DNA of 64,000 nucleotides from Pseudoxanthomonas sp. PXM02 (GCF_014851805.1 NZ_JACVAK010000002.1:1086672-1150671); one strand, 5' to 3'; shown: positions 16,229 through 25,760, counted from the first letter of the stretch. Notes: generated by a model from the sequence alone, not told the origin. Numbers and translations: made by a program.

Positions 16229-16983
16229 GGCGTGGCCTCCTTCGCGGCGGCCAGTTTCGCCACCCAGTCCTTGCCGGCCTCGCGGCGCAGGTTGTCGGCG
16301 CGAGCACGCGCCAGCAGCGAACCGGCGAACCAGAACTTCGTTGCGATCACCATCAGCACCAGCGGCAGGATCATGCTGTCGTCAATGCTGGATTCGCCGA
16401 ACACGCGGATGGTCTGGCCCTGGTGCAGCGAGTTCCACCACACCACCGAGTAGCGGATCACCGGCAGGATCGCCACACCGACGATGGCCAGCAGGCTGGC
16501 CGCACGCGCGGCGCTGCGGCGGTCGTCGATGGCGCCGTACAGGCCCATCACGCCGAGGTAGAGGAACAGCAGGATCAGTTCGGTGGTCAGGCGCGGATCC
16601 CAGTCCCACCACGTGCCCCACATCGGCTTGCCCCAGATGCTGCCGGTGGCGAGCGTGATGAGGGTGAAGGCGGCACCGGTCGGCGCGCAGGCCATGGCCA
16701 GGATCTCGCACAGCTTGATGCGCCAGACCAGCGCGATGGCGGCGTAGAAGGCCATCAGGCCGAACACGAACATGCTCATCCACGCGCTGGGCACGTGGAT
16801 GTAGAGGATGCGGAAGCTGTCGCCCTGCTGGTAATCGGCCGGGACCACAAACAGTGCCTGCCACAGGCCCACGCCGAGCAACACGATCGCCGCCAGGTAG
16901 CACCACGGCGTCCAGCGCGCCGCGAAGCGGTCGAAGTACGGGGGCGAACCGAGTTGGTGGAACCAGCGGACGAGAGGATTCAT
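16225..16983 (-). CDS. ccmC: Haem transporter subunit CcmC
   Basis: 252 residues with six membrane helices. The WWD signature GTWWDWDPRLT sits in the second periplasmic loop, flanked by the conserved histidines in LYIHVPSAW and WWNSLHQG. CcmC presents haem to CcmE for covalent attachment at His122. It lies 13 nt after ccmB and overlaps ccmD by four bases. Confidence 0.96.
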   Translation of the reverse strand: MNPLVRWFHQLGSPPYFDRFAARWTPWCYLAAIVLLGVGLWQALFVVPADYQQGDSFRILYIHVPSAWMSMFVFGLMAFYAAIALVWRIKLCEILAMACAPTGAAFTLITLATGSIWGKPMWGTWWDWDPRLTTELILLFLYLGVMGLYGAIDDRRSAARAASLLAIVGVAILPVIRYSVVWWNSLHQGQTIRVFGESSIDDSMILPLVLMVIATKFWFAGSLLARARADNLRREAGKDWVAKLAAAKEATP

Positions 16984-16996
16984 GCGGCGGCGGTCT

Positions 16997-17683
16997 TCAG
17001 GTCAGGGCGATGCGGATCGCCGCGGCGGCTGCCAGCGGCGCCAGCAGCAGCGAGAGCAGCAGGCCGGCGGCCAGCCAGAGGAGGGCGCCGGAGGCATCCA
17101 GCCCTTGTGCGCTGGCGGCGACGGCACCGGCGCCGAACACCAGCACGGGCACGTACAGCGGCAGCGCCAGCAGCGCAACAAGGATACCAGAGCGCCTCAT
17201 GCCCACTGTCAGCGCAGCAACCACCGCGCCCAGCAGGCTCAGCAATGGCGTGCCCAGCGCGAGCGTGGCCAGCAGCATCGGCAACTCGCTGCGCGGCAGG
17301 TGCAGCATCTCGCCGAGCAGCGGTGCCGCCAGCACCATGGGCAGTGCGGTGGTGGCCCAGTGCGTCAGCACGCGGACCAGCACCAGCCACGCCAGCGGAA
17401 CCGGCGCGAGAATCCATTGTTCGAGCGAGCCGTCTTCGGCATCGCCCCGGAACAGCGTGTCCAGCGACAGCAGTCCGGCGAGCAGCACCGCGACCCAGAT
17501 CACCGCGGGCGCGACCTTCGACAGCACCAGCGGCGCGGTGCCCAGGCCGAGGGCGAACAGCACCACCACCAGCAGCGCGAACAGCGCAGGCTGCAGCGCG
17601 TCGCCACGACGGCGCCACAACAACTGCACGTCGCGTACGACCAGGGCACGCGCGGTCTGGAACAGGGAAGGCGCGGTGTTCAT
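16997..17683 (-). CDS. ccmB: Haem exporter subunit CcmB
   Basis: 228 residues, six membrane helices, beginning [20 protein letters not shown] with the characteristic [16 protein letters not shown] amphipathic region before the first helix. It is the permease of the CcmAB ABC transporter, whose ATP hydrolysis drives release of holo-CcmE. ATG 17683 overlaps the ccmA stop by ATGA (17680-17683). Confidence 0.94.
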   Translation of the reverse strand: MNTAPSLFQTARALVVRDVQLLWRRRGDALQPALFALLVVVLFALGLGTAPLVLSKVAPAVIWVAVLLAGLLSLDTLFRGDAEDGSLEQWILAPVPLAWLVLVRVLTHWATTALPMVLAAPLLGEMLHLPRSELPMLLATLALGTPLLSLLGAVVAALTVGMRRSGILVALLALPLYVPVLVFGAGAVAASAQGLDASGALLWLAAGLLLSLLLAPLAAAAAIRIALT

Positions 17684-18324
17684 GCCGGACGCTCCATCAC
17701 CAGCATGCGGGTCTGCACCGGCGGCGCGGCGTAAGCACCGTGGGTGGTCACCAGCGCGGCACCGCCATCGCGCAGGTGCGCGTGGATCATCCGGTTCACC
17801 AGATTGATGCCGTCCAGGTCGAGGTTGGCGTAGGGCTCGTCCAGCAGCCACAGCGGCGACGGCGACAGCCACAGGCGGGCGAGCGACAGTCGCTTCTTCT
17901 GCCCGGCGGACAGCTGGCGGGCGAGGGCGTCCTCGTAGCCGGCCAGGCCGACCATCGCCAGTGCGTTGCCCGGCATCTGGCGCGCGCGGCGACCGTGCAG
18001 ACCACAGAGGAAGTTGAGGTTCTCCAGCGTGCTCAGGTCGGCCTTCAGCGCCGGCAGGTGGCCCAGATAGGCCATGGCATGCGCCCGGCGCGAGGGACCT
18101 GCCGGCTGGCCGTCGATGTCGATCTCGCCGGCATCGGCGCGCAGCAGTCCGGCCAGCACCCTCAGCAGCGTGGTCTTGCCGACCCCGTTCCCACCCTGTA
18201 CCAGCAGCGCCTCGCCGGCATCCACGGCGAACGCGAGCGGCCCGAACACCGGTTCGTCGTTGCGCGAGAACGCCAGGCCGCGGGCGGCCAGCAACGGCGG
18301 GTGGTGGGGAGCAGCGTCGGTCAT
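17680..18324 (-). CDS. ccmA: Haem exporter ATP-binding protein CcmA
   Basis: 214 residues of a small ABC ATPase: Walker A GGNGVGKT (44-51), the signature LSAGQKKR (138-145), which is the CcmA variant of LSGGQ, Walker B LWLLDEP (158-164) and switch histidine in VTTHG. It pairs with CcmB. First gene of the nine-gene operon ccmABCDEFGHI; TAGAAT on the minus strand at 18384-18379 could be its -10 element but has no convincing -35. Confidence 0.96.
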   Translation of the reverse strand: MTDAAPHHPPLLAARGLAFSRNDEPVFGPLAFAVDAGEALLVQGGNGVGKTTLLRVLAGLLRADAGEIDIDGQPAGPSRRAHAMAYLGHLPALKADLSTLENLNFLCGLHGRRARQMPGNALAMVGLAGYEDALARQLSAGQKKRLSLARLWLSPSPLWLLDEPYANLDLDGINLVNRMIHAHLRDGGAALVTTHGAYAAPPVQTRMLVMERPA

Positions 18325-18430
18325 CGGATCGGGCGTTCCCGTGAGGGAGGCTGGGGTGTCCAGAGGGCTCAGCCGCCCATTCTAAACGGAGGCGTGCGTC
18401 CGGCCGCCTGCGACATACCGTCGCGGCCGT

Positions 18431-18937
18431 TCAGCCGACCCAATCGGTGTGCGGATCGCCGTCGGCCTGCGGTGGGCGCGGCCACATCATCCGCAGGCGC
18501 ACGGGGGCTTCGGATTCCCAGAACAGGGTGCCGCCCTGGCCGAATTCGCGTGCCAGCGCGTCGGCCTGGTCCAGCGAGGCATCCAGCACCAGGCAACCGT
18601 GTTCGACCATGCCGCCCTGGTTGTTGCAGCCCAACGCAGGATGGAAGGCCAGTTCGAGCGTGTGCAGGCGGGCGTGCAGGCGCTCCTGTGCGGCGTCGTT
18701 GAGGTGGCGGGGCGTGTCGCCGGGCGGGGGATTCCAGGCCGTGATGAACAGATAGCGGGAGGCCATGACCTGCCGCTCGACATCCTCGGCGGTCGTGCCG
18801 GTGCGGAACAGCCACTCCTGCCGGCCCACGGTGACGAAGTAATGCGCGGCGGCCCAGGCAATGGCCAGCCGCGCGCGTTCCGCGTCGGGCACATCCCCCG
18901 TTCCGTTGCCGTTGGCGGGAACACTGTGTTCAGCCAT
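18431..18937 (-). CDS. DUF3293 domain protein
   Basis: 168 residues, soluble. The segment ASRYLFITAWNPPPGD, then HALGCNNQGGMVEHG-like PALGCNNQGGMVEHGCLV, and the closing REFGQGGTLFWESEAPVRLR match the DUF3293 family, in which a helix is followed by a small alpha/beta sheet. No enzymatic role is established. ATG 18937 gives MAEHSVPANG. It is transcribed towards the ccm operon, about 100 bp from ccmA, and divergently from the aminotransferase gene. Confidence 0.7.
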   Translation of the reverse strand: MAEHSVPANGNGTGDVPDAERARLAIAWAAAHYFVTVGRQEWLFRTGTTAEDVERQVMASRYLFITAWNPPPGDTPRHLNDAAQERLHARLHTLELAFHPALGCNNQGGMVEHGCLVLDASLDQADALAREFGQGGTLFWESEAPVRLRMMWPRPPQADGDPHTDWVG

Positions 18938-19007
18938 GGCCGCATCATCGCGCGTAACGGCCAGCGCGTACACTCCGTCCTCCCCCTGTCCGAGTACCTG
19001 AACCAGG

Positions 19008-20159
19008 ATGTCCCAGCTCCAGACCAAGCTGCCCAAGGTGGGCACGACCATCTTCACCGTGATGTCGCAACTGGCCGCCGAGCACGGTGCGGTCAACCTG
19101 GGACAGGGGTTCCCGGACTTCGCGGTGCCGCAGCGGCTGGTGGATGAGCTGGATGCCGCCATGCGGGCCGGACACAACCAGTACGCTCCGATGACCGGCG
19201 TGGCACCGCTGCGCCAGGCCATCGCCGAGAAAGTGCTGCGCTGCTATGGCCGGGAAGTGAACCCGGACACCGAGATCACCGTGACCAGCGGCGCCACCGA
19301 GGCGCTGTTCAACGCGATCCACGCGGTGGTGCGCCCGGGCGAAGAGGTCATCGTGCTGGACCCGGCCTACGACAGCTACGAGCCCGCGATCGACCTGGCC
19401 GGCGCACGCGCCGTGCACGTGCCGCTGGACCCGCAGACCTTCGCAGTGGACTGGGACCGCGTGCGCGCGGCGATCACGCCGAGGACGCGCCTGCTGATCG
19501 TCAACAGCCCGCACAACCCCTCGGGTGCGATGTTCGACGAAGCTGACATCCGCGCGCTGTCCGCGCTGCTGGAAGGCACCGGCATCTACCTGATCTCGGA
19601 CGAGGTGTACGAACACATCGTCTTCGACGGTCGCCGCCACGAATCCATCCTGCGTTATCCCGAACTGGCCGCACGTGCCTTTGTAGTGTCCAGCTTCGGC
19701 AAGACCTACCACTGCACCGGCTGGAAGATAGGCTACGCCATCGCCCCACCCGCGCTGAGCGCGGAGTTCCGCAAGGTGCACCAGTACAACGTGTTCTGCA
19801 CGTTCGCCCCGGCGCAGCACGCCTTCGCCGCGATGATCCGGCAGGAACCCGAGCACTACGAACAACTGGGCGCGTTCTACCAGGAGAAGCGCGACCGCTT
19901 CCGCGAACAGCTGCTGGGCACGAAGTTCAAGCCGCTGCCGGTGCCGGGCGGTTACTTCCAACTGGTCGACTATTCGGCGGTCAGCGACCTGCCGGATGCC
20001 GAGTTCGTGAAGTGGCTGACCATCGAGCACGGCGTCACCGCGATTCCGCTGTCGCCGTTCTACGAGGCTGCGCCGGCGGGACAGCGACTGGCGCGGTTGT
20101 GCTTCGCCAAGAACGAAGCGACGCTGGATGCGGCGATCGAACGATTGAAGAAGCTGTGA
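19008..20159 (+). CDS. PLP aminotransferase, methionine/glutamine transaminase type
   Basis: 383 residues, fold-type I aminotransferase. Visible motifs: NLGQGFPDF (substrate-binding N-terminal loop), the SGATEAL cofactor phosphate loop, NSPHNPSG, SDEVYEH with the PLP-pyridine Asp, and SSFGKTYHCTGWKIGY with the Schiff-base Lys and the phosphate-binding basic residue. NLGQGFPDF and TGWKIGY mark the YbdL/KAT subgroup, which uses methionine or glutamine as amino donor. The gene overlaps the next, an omega-amidase, by one base (TGATG). That pairing supports methionine salvage via glutamine transamination. Confidence 0.88.
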   Translation: MSQLQTKLPKVGTTIFTVMSQLAAEHGAVNLGQGFPDFAVPQRLVDELDAAMRAGHNQYAPMTGVAPLRQAIAEKVLRCYGREVNPDTEITVTSGATEALFNAIHAVVRPGEEVIVLDPAYDSYEPAIDLAGARAVHVPLDPQTFAVDWDRVRAAITPRTRLLIVNSPHNPSGAMFDEADIRALSALLEGTGIYLISDEVYEHIVFDGRRHESILRYPELAARAFVVSSFGKTYHCTGWKIGYAIAPPALSAEFRKVHQYNVFCTFAPAQHAFAAMIRQEPEHYEQLGAFYQEKRDRFREQLLGTKFKPLPVPGGYFQLVDYSAVSDLPDAEFVKWLTIEHGVTAIPLSPFYEAAPAGQRLARLCFAKNEATLDAAIERLKKL

Positions 20160-20974
20160 TGAGCGAGTCGGTGCCGATGCAGGATCTGCGCATTTCCCTC
20201 GTCCAGGGCGAGACGCGCTGGCATGATCCGGCCGGAAACCGTGACTACTACGGCGGCCTGATCGCACCGCTGGCTGGCACCACCGATCTGGTCATCCTGC
20301 CGGAGACCTTCACCAGCGGCTTCAGCAACGAGGCGATCGACCAGGCCGAAGGCATGGACGGTCCCACGATCAGTTGGATCCGCGAGCAGGCCAAGACGCT
20401 CGATGCGGCGATCACCGGCAGCGTGCAGTTGCGTACGGCGGAAGGCGTGTTCAACCGCCTGCTGTTCGCGACGCCCGACGGCGCATTGCAGCACTACGAC
20501 AAGCGCCATCTGTTCCGTTACGCCAACGAGCACAAACGCTATGCCGCCGGTCGCGACCGGCTGACGGTGGAATGGAAGGGCTGGCGGATCAATCCGCTGG
20601 TCTGCTACGACCTGCGGTTCCCGGTGTTCGCGCGCAACCGTTACGACGTGGAGCGTCCGGAACAGCTGGACTTCGACCTGCAGATCTTCGTCGCCAACTG
20701 GCCTGCACCGCGCGCGTATCCGTGGAAGACGTTGCTGCGTGCGCGGGCGATCGAGAACCTGTGCTACGTGGCGGCGGTGAATCGCGCGGGCACGGACGGC
20801 AACGGGCATGAGTACAGCGGCGACAGCGCAGTGATCGACATGCTCGGGCAGCCGGTGGTGGAGTTGCCGGCGGGCGAGGGCGTGGTAACGACGACGATCT
20901 CGGCGGAGGCGCTGGCGGCGCATCGGGAGCGGTTTCCGGCGATGCTGGATGGGGATCGGTTCGAATTGCTTTGA
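20159..20974 (+). CDS. Omega-amidase (nitrilase family, YafV/Nit2-like)
   Basis: 271 residues of a carbon-nitrogen hydrolase. The Glu-Lys-Cys triad is visible: Glu in LVILPETFTSGF, Lys in YDKRHLFRYANEHKRY and Cys in PLVCYDLRFPVFARN. Omega-amidases hydrolyse 2-oxoglutaramate (the keto product of glutamine transaminases) and so make the upstream transamination irreversible. The one-base overlap with the aminotransferase suggests coupled translation. The start ATG at 20159 adds a short MSESVPMQ lead; an internal Met is possible. Confidence 0.88.
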   Translation: MSESVPMQDLRISLVQGETRWHDPAGNRDYYGGLIAPLAGTTDLVILPETFTSGFSNEAIDQAEGMDGPTISWIREQAKTLDAAITGSVQLRTAEGVFNRLLFATPDGALQHYDKRHLFRYANEHKRYAAGRDRLTVEWKGWRINPLVCYDLRFPVFARNRYDVERPEQLDFDLQIFVANWPAPRAYPWKTLLRARAIENLCYVAAVNRAGTDGNGHEYSGDSAVIDMLGQPVVELPAGEGVVTTTISAEALAAHRERFPAMLDGDRFELL

Positions 20975-20981
20975 GCTGTAG

Positions 20982-21733
20982 AACCCCTCTCCCTGCGGGA
21001 GAGGGGTTGGGGTGAGGGGCGACGAAGTCCGTTGCCCGTGAGAGCCGTTGGTCCGTCCAAGCCATCGCGTTGAACTCCAAGGCCTGTCGGCATGCTCTCT
21101 CTTGAGCGCAGGCAGGGTGCCGCTGGCCGCGGGGGCCTTACTTTTCTTTGCTTGTGCAAAGAAAAGTAAGCAAAAGAAACACCCCCCGGCGGTCCGCCCG
21201 CCGCTGCGCGGCGGGTTCGCAGTCCCAGCGGGAATTTTCGGACGGGGCATCCTGCCCCGGCCGAAAACGGCGCACGTCCTGTGCGCCGCCCTGCGGGTTT
21301 ACCCGCCGTGACTGCCGGACCTCAGGGGCCCCGGAAGCCGACACGGAAAAATTCGGTGTGCACGCTTTTGACGTGGCTTCTTGGGTCCCCATGAGGCACG
21401 GCGAGGAGGGTGGGTAAAACCCGAAGGGCGCCGTCATGGATGACGGCGTTTCCGTATGGCACAGGGATGTGCCTTACGGAAATTCCCGCCCTGCTCGCGG
21501 ACCCGGAGCGAAGCGGAGGGCGTGCCGCCTGGGGTGTGTTTCTTTGATTCTTTCTTTGCACAAGCAAAGAAAGAATGCCTCCGCGGCGAGCGGCGCCATC
21601 TATGCAGAGAAGAAGAGTCATACCGTAAGGCCATCAAACCAATGGCATCGCGGACGCGGTTCCAAGGATAGGGCGCGAGGAATGCGGACTCCGTTGCCCC
21701 TCACCCCAACCCCTCTCCCGATGGGAGAGGGGC
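20982..21733. repeat. Nested palindromic intergenic element
   Basis: The 768-bp gap between two convergent genes holds a symmetric structure. Outer arms 20982-21036 and 21685-21733 are inverted copies, each with a CCCCTCTCCC/GGGAGAGGGG hairpin and GGTGAGGGG. Inner arms 21136-21183 and 21533-21579 are also inverted copies; each is itself a perfect palindrome (15-bp stem with loop TTGT at 21137-21170; 13-bp stem with loop ACAA at 21547-21576). Between them, complementary segments around 21229-21240 and 21478-21490 continue the symmetry. It has no convincing protein. Its pattern suggests a mobile or structured non-coding element. Confidence 0.75.
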
Positions 21734-21742
21734 TCTAAAGCA

Positions 21743-22192
21743 TCAGCCGCTCTTCTGCGGCAGGATCTGGCACACCGCCTGGCACATCACCAGCATGCGT
21801 CCCGCGTCGTCGCGTACTTCGCCAGCGAGGAACAACTGGTTGCGCGTGCGCTCCACCAACTTCGCATGACAGGTGATGTGTGACATCTCCGGCGTCACCG
21901 GTCGCAGATACTGCGTGTTGAGCGACGTGGTGACGCTGGGTGGCGCGATCAGGTACGAGAACGGCCCCAGCGTATTGTCCAGCGCCGCCACGATGAAACC
22001 GCCCTGCATGTGCCCGATCGGATTCTGGTAGCGCGACAGTACCGGAAAGCGCATCGCCAGCGACTGGCCTTCCACGTACTCCACCGGTTCGCCCTGCATG
22101 TCGAGCAGGCAGGGCGGTGGGATCTGCAGGGGCACGCCCGCAGGCAGTCGGGCGCGCAGCAGGGCGTTGATGTCGGTGGCGGTGTCGCTCAT
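21743..22192 (-). CDS. PaaI/hot-dog fold thioesterase
   Basis: 149 residues. The hot-dog core is recognised from NPIGHMQGGFIVAALDNTLG, in which the Gly-His-x-x-Gly-Gly and catalytic Asp/Asn of acyl-CoA thioesterases lie on the central helix, followed by TTSLNTQYLRPVTPEM and a closing RMLVMCQAVCQ strand. It probably cleaves an acyl- or aryl-CoA, substrate unknown. Start ATG 22192 overlaps the upstream gene by ATGA (22189-22192), so it is the last gene of a tightly packed minus-strand unit. Confidence 0.82.
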   Translation of the reverse strand: MSDTATDINALLRARLPAGVPLQIPPPCLLDMQGEPVEYVEGQSLAMRFPVLSRYQNPIGHMQGGFIVAALDNTLGPFSYLIAPPSVTTSLNTQYLRPVTPEMSHITCHAKLVERTRNQLFLAGEVRDDAGRMLVMCQAVCQILPQKSG

Positions 22193-22578
22193 CGGGTGAA
22201 GCTCAGTTCGAACGAGGTGAAGAACGGCGCCCGCGGCGGCGGAGCGAGTGCGCTGCCGTTGATCTGCTTCTGCACGCAGATCGCCAGCGGGGTGCTGCCT
22301 TCGCGCCAGGTACGGACCACCTTGCCGGCAGCATTCAGTTCCGCCACTACCACGAACGGCGAGGTGTCGGCCGTCGGCGTCGCGCAGCCGGCAATGGCGG
22401 CCTCCAGCGCAACGCCCTGCGCGTCGCGCATGGCGTCGGCCTCGGCAGCGGGCAGGGAGGCTTCGTCGGCATCCGCGCGCTGCTTGGCCGTCGTGTAGTC
22501 GCCGGGCGACTGCGCATGCGCCAGCGAGGCGCAGCACAGGCCGAAGGCAAGCAGGATGTTTCGCATCGTCGTCCTCAT
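22189..22578 (-). CDS. Small exported protein, family shared with 6257-6631
   Basis: 129 residues from ATG 22578 (overlapping the sugar dehydrogenase stop by ATGA), or 125 from ATG 22566, which has AGGA five bases upstream; both give the signal peptide ending SLAHAQ. The mature protein is helical (KQRADADEASLPAAEADAMR) and ends LNAAGKVVRTWREG, a Cys in LAICVQKQ, and PPPRAPFFTSFELSF. This C-terminal layout matches the exported protein at 6257-6631 and the cassette protein at 63094-63453. Function unknown; probably periplasmic. Confidence 0.65.
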   Translation of the reverse strand: MRTTMRNILLAFGLCCASLAHAQSPGDYTTAKQRADADEASLPAAEADAMRDAQGVALEAAIAGCATPTADTSPFVVVAELNAAGKVVRTWREGSTPLAICVQKQINGSALAPPPRAPFFTSFELSFTR

Positions 22579-23786
22579 GGCGCCTGCGGCGCTTCGATGC
22601 GCCAGATCTTGCCGTCGTCTTCGTCGGTGAGGACGTAGACCTTGCCATCCGCGCTGACGCGGACGTCGCGCACGCGCTCGCCGATCTCGTTGAGCAGGCG
22701 CTCCTCGCCGACGATCTTGTTGCCGTCCAGGGTCAGGCGGATCAGGTTGCGCTCGGCCAGTGCGCCCAGGAACAGGCTGTTGTTCCACGAGTTGTCAGGT
22801 GCGTTGACGAGGAAGGCCATGCCGGACACGCCGGGTGACTTCTCCCACAGGTGGTACGGCTGCTCCATGCCGTCCTTCGCCTTGCCTTCGGCTTCGGGAA
22901 TCGGCTGGCCGGAATAGTTGATGCCATAGGTGATGGTGGGCCAGCCGTAGTTCTTGCCGGCTTCCGGCAGGTTGATCTCGTCGCCACCGCGCGGGCCGTG
23001 CTCGCTCTGCCAGAGCGTGCCGGTGCGCGGATCGCGCGCCATGCCCTGCATGTTGCGGTGGCCGTAGCTGTAGATCTCGGGGCGCGCATCGGCACGGCCC
23101 ACGAAAGGATTGTCCTGCGGCACGCTGCCATCCAGGTTCAACCGCACCAGCTTGCCCTGCAGCTTGTCGAGTTCCTGTGCGGTGGGGCGCTGGTTGCGCT
23201 CGCCCTGGCTGATGAAGACGTGGCCTGCGTCGTCGAACACGATGCGCGAACCGAAATGGTTCGGGCCTTCGAGCTTCGGCTCCTGCCGGTAGATCACCTT
23301 GACGTCCGTCAGCACATCACCCGACAGCGTGCCGTAGGCAACCGCCGTACCTGCGGTGCCGTTGTCGCCGGGCTCGGCATAGCTCAGGTAGATGCGCTGG
23401 CTGCTGGCGTAGTCCGGTGCGAGCACGACATCCAGCAGGCCGCCCTGGCCGGGGGCGAAGACCTTCGGCACGCCGGTGATCGGTGCGGACACCGCGCCGT
23501 CGGCACCCACGCGGCGCAACTGGCCGCTGCGTTCGGTGACCAGCATCGCGCCATCGGGCAGGAACGCCAGGCTCCACGGATGGTCCAGGCCGCTGGCCAC
23601 GCGCGTGACGCGGATCTGGCCTTGCGCGCTGGCCAGTGTCTGCGCCGGCTGTTCGACGGGAGCAGCCGGGGCTGCAGCCGGTGCCGCGGGCTTCGCGGCG
23701 TCGCCATTGGCGGAGGAATTGCAGGCGGCCAGGGGCAGTGCGAGGAGGAGGGCGGTGGCGAGTCGGTGGGGGGCGTGGCGCAACAT
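22575..23786 (-). CDS. PQQ-type soluble aldose sugar dehydrogenase (YliI-like)
   Basis: 403 residues. A lipobox LAAC (Cys22) follows a signal peptide, predicting an outer-membrane-facing or periplasmic lipoprotein. The beta-propeller begins LDHPWSLAFLPDGAMLVTER and carries LLDVVLAPDYA, EPKLEGPNHFGSR with FDDAGHVFISQGER, YSYGHRNMQGM and EHGPRGGDEINLP, which are the PQQ/Ca-binding landmarks of the Asd/GDH-B family. These enzymes oxidise aldoses in the periplasm when PQQ is available; no PQQ synthesis genes are in the window. A Pro/Ala-rich linker (residues 28-47) joins anchor and propeller. Confidence 0.87.
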   Translation of the reverse strand: MLRHAPHRLATALLLALPLAACNSSANGDAAKPAAPAAAPAAPVEQPAQTLASAQGQIRVTRVASGLDHPWSLAFLPDGAMLVTERSGQLRRVGADGAVSAPITGVPKVFAPGQGGLLDVVLAPDYASSQRIYLSYAEPGDNGTAGTAVAYGTLSGDVLTDVKVIYRQEPKLEGPNHFGSRIVFDDAGHVFISQGERNQRPTAQELDKLQGKLVRLNLDGSVPQDNPFVGRADARPEIYSYGHRNMQGMARDPRTGTLWQSEHGPRGGDEINLPEAGKNYGWPTITYGINYSGQPIPEAEGKAKDGMEQPYHLWEKSPGVSGMAFLVNAPDNSWNNSLFLGALAERNLIRLTLDGNKIVGEERLLNEIGERVRDVRVSADGKVYVLTDEDDGKIWRIEAPQAP

Positions 23787-23809
23787 CGTGTCTCCTGTGA
23801 GGGGGAAGT

Positions 23810-25705
23810 TCAGCGGTAACCGGCGGCCTGCAGTTCGAACAGTTCGGCGTAGCGGCCGCCGGCGGCCATGAGTTGTTCGTGCGTGCCGCTGGCCTCCAGG
23901 CGGCCCTGGTCGAGGACCAGGATGCGATCGGCCATGCGGACGCTGGAGAAACGGTGCGAGATCAGCACCGCGGTCCGATTGTCCGACAATTCCTTGAAGC
24001 GTTGGAAGACCTCGAACTCGGAGCGCGCATCGAGTGCGGCGGTCGGTTCATCCAGGATCATCACCTGCGCATCGCGCATGTAGGCGCGCGCGATGGCGAT
24101 CTTCTGCCATTGGCCACCCGACAGGTCGACGCTGTTCTTGAAGCGGCGGCCCACCAACTGGTCGTAACCGCGCGGCAGGCCGGCGATCACTTCGTCGGCC
24201 ATCGCGCGCGCCGCCGCATCGCGGATACGCGCGTCGTCGTTCATGGCATCGATGCGGCCCACGCCGATGTTCTCGCCGGCCGTCAAGTGGTAGCGCACGA
24301 AATCCTGGAAGATCACGCCGATGTTGGCGCGCAGGTCGTCGATGTCGTAGTCACGCAGATCGCGTCCGTCCAGCAGGATACGGCCTTCGTCCGGATCGTA
24401 GAGCCGCGCGAGCAGCTTCACCAGCGTGGTCTTGCCGGCCCCGTTCTCGCCGACCAGCGCCAGCACTTCGCCGGCATGCAACTGGAAATCGAGATGGCGC
24501 ACCGCCCAGCGTTCGGCATCGGGATAGCGGAAGCCGACGTTCTCGAACACGAAACCCTGTGTGATCGGTCGCGGGATCGGTACGGCGTCGGCGGGTGAGG
24601 TGATCTCCGGCTCGATCTCGAAGAACGAGAACAGGTCGTCCAGGTACAGCGCCTGGCCGGCGACCTGCGAGAAGCCGATCAGCAGTCCTTCCAGCAATTG
24701 GCGCAGGCGCAGGAAACTGCCCGCGAGGAACGTAAGGTCGCCGATGGTGAAATCACCGCGCACCGTGCGCCAGGCGATATAGCCGTACGCGACGTAGTAG
24801 CCCAGCGTGCCCAGCGCCGCGAGCACCGTGCCCCACAGGGCACGTCGGCGAGCCAGCGCACGGTTGGCGAGGAAGAATTTCTCCGCCAGTCCGCGATAGC
24901 GCTCGATCAGGAACCGGTGGAGGTTGAAGATCTTCACCTCCTTGGCCGTTTCCACGCTGGCGCCCATCTGGCGCAGGTATTCCAGCTGCCGACGCTCGGG
25001 TGTCCACTGGAAGTTCAGCGAGTAGCCCAGCGCGTTGAAATGCGCTTCGCCGACGAAAGCGGGGATCAGCGCCAGTGCCAGCAGTGCGATCAGCCAGGGC
25101 GCATACACCAGCAGGCCGGCCGCGAACGCGACGACGGTGATCGCGTCCTGCACCTGGCCGAACAGCTGGCTCATCAGGTTCATGCGCCCCATCGTCTGGC
25201 GGCGCGCGCGATCGAGCTTGTCCTGCAGGTCGGGGTCTTCGAAGTCCTCCAGGTCCAACGTGGCGGCGTGCTCCATCAGCCGCACGCTGGTCGCATTGGT
25301 GAACAGTTCCGACAGCAGCGCATCGGCATAGCTGATCAGCCGGCCGAGCAGGTCGGAACCGATGGCGAGTGCGAACTCCAGCGCCAGCAGCGTCGCCAGC
25401 GTGTCGAGCTGTCCGCTGCGCCACGCCTCGCCCAGCGAACCGAAATCGAGGCCCAGCCCGACCAGGCGGATGGCTTCGTCGATGATCAGCTTGGCGATGT
25501 ACAGCGTCACCACGGGAACGAACGCCCGTATCAGCCGCAGCCCGAGGCTTGCCAGCGTCAGGACGCGGCTGGTCTGCCAGATCTGGCGCAGGAACGGCCC
25601 GAGGTTGCGCATCGCATCGAAGCGCTCGCGCAGGTTGGGCGTGGGATTGCGTGCGGGCGCGGCGTGCGGGGAGGGCGACGACATGGCGGGATTGTGCCCG
25701 TTCAC
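23810..25705 (-). CDS. ABC transporter, fused permease and ATPase
   Basis: 631 residues: a six-helix exporter permease (about residues 50-360) followed by an ATPase with Walker A GENGAGKTT, signature LSGGQWQK, Walker B QVMILDEPTAALD and switch LISHRFSSV. A half-transporter of the lipid/peptide/multidrug exporter class, working as a homodimer. The Q-loop reads VIFQDFVRYHLTAGENI, a feature of a subgroup often linked to bacteriocin or macrolactone export. Substrate unknown. It sits between an RND efflux pair and the sugar dehydrogenase on one strand with short gaps. The start may be the internal Met at residue 8. Confidence 0.88.
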   Translation of the reverse strand: MNGHNPAMSSPSPHAAPARNPTPNLRERFDAMRNLGPFLRQIWQTSRVLTLASLGLRLIRAFVPVVTLYIAKLIIDEAIRLVGLGLDFGSLGEAWRSGQLDTLATLLALEFALAIGSDLLGRLISYADALLSELFTNATSVRLMEHAATLDLEDFEDPDLQDKLDRARRQTMGRMNLMSQLFGQVQDAITVVAFAAGLLVYAPWLIALLALALIPAFVGEAHFNALGYSLNFQWTPERRQLEYLRQMGASVETAKEVKIFNLHRFLIERYRGLAEKFFLANRALARRRALWGTVLAALGTLGYYVAYGYIAWRTVRGDFTIGDLTFLAGSFLRLRQLLEGLLIGFSQVAGQALYLDDLFSFFEIEPEITSPADAVPIPRPITQGFVFENVGFRYPDAERWAVRHLDFQLHAGEVLALVGENGAGKTTLVKLLARLYDPDEGRILLDGRDLRDYDIDDLRANIGVIFQDFVRYHLTAGENIGVGRIDAMNDDARIRDAAARAMADEVIAGLPRGYDQLVGRRFKNSVDLSGGQWQKIAIARAYMRDAQVMILDEPTAALDARSEFEVFQRFKELSDNRTAVLISHRFSSVRMADRILVLDQGRLEASGTHEQLMAAGGRYAELFELQAAGYR

Positions 25706-25760
25706 GGCGTTGCCGTCAGTGAAGGCAAGGGCGCGTGGTGCCTGCCTTCACCTCTGACTG

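Noticed and set aside
16423..18702. A 759-codon plus-strand frame opposite ccmC, ccmB and ccmA
   Set aside because: Low-complexity Arg/Ala/Gln composition and no domain; the minus strand has a complete operon with overlapping starts and stops.
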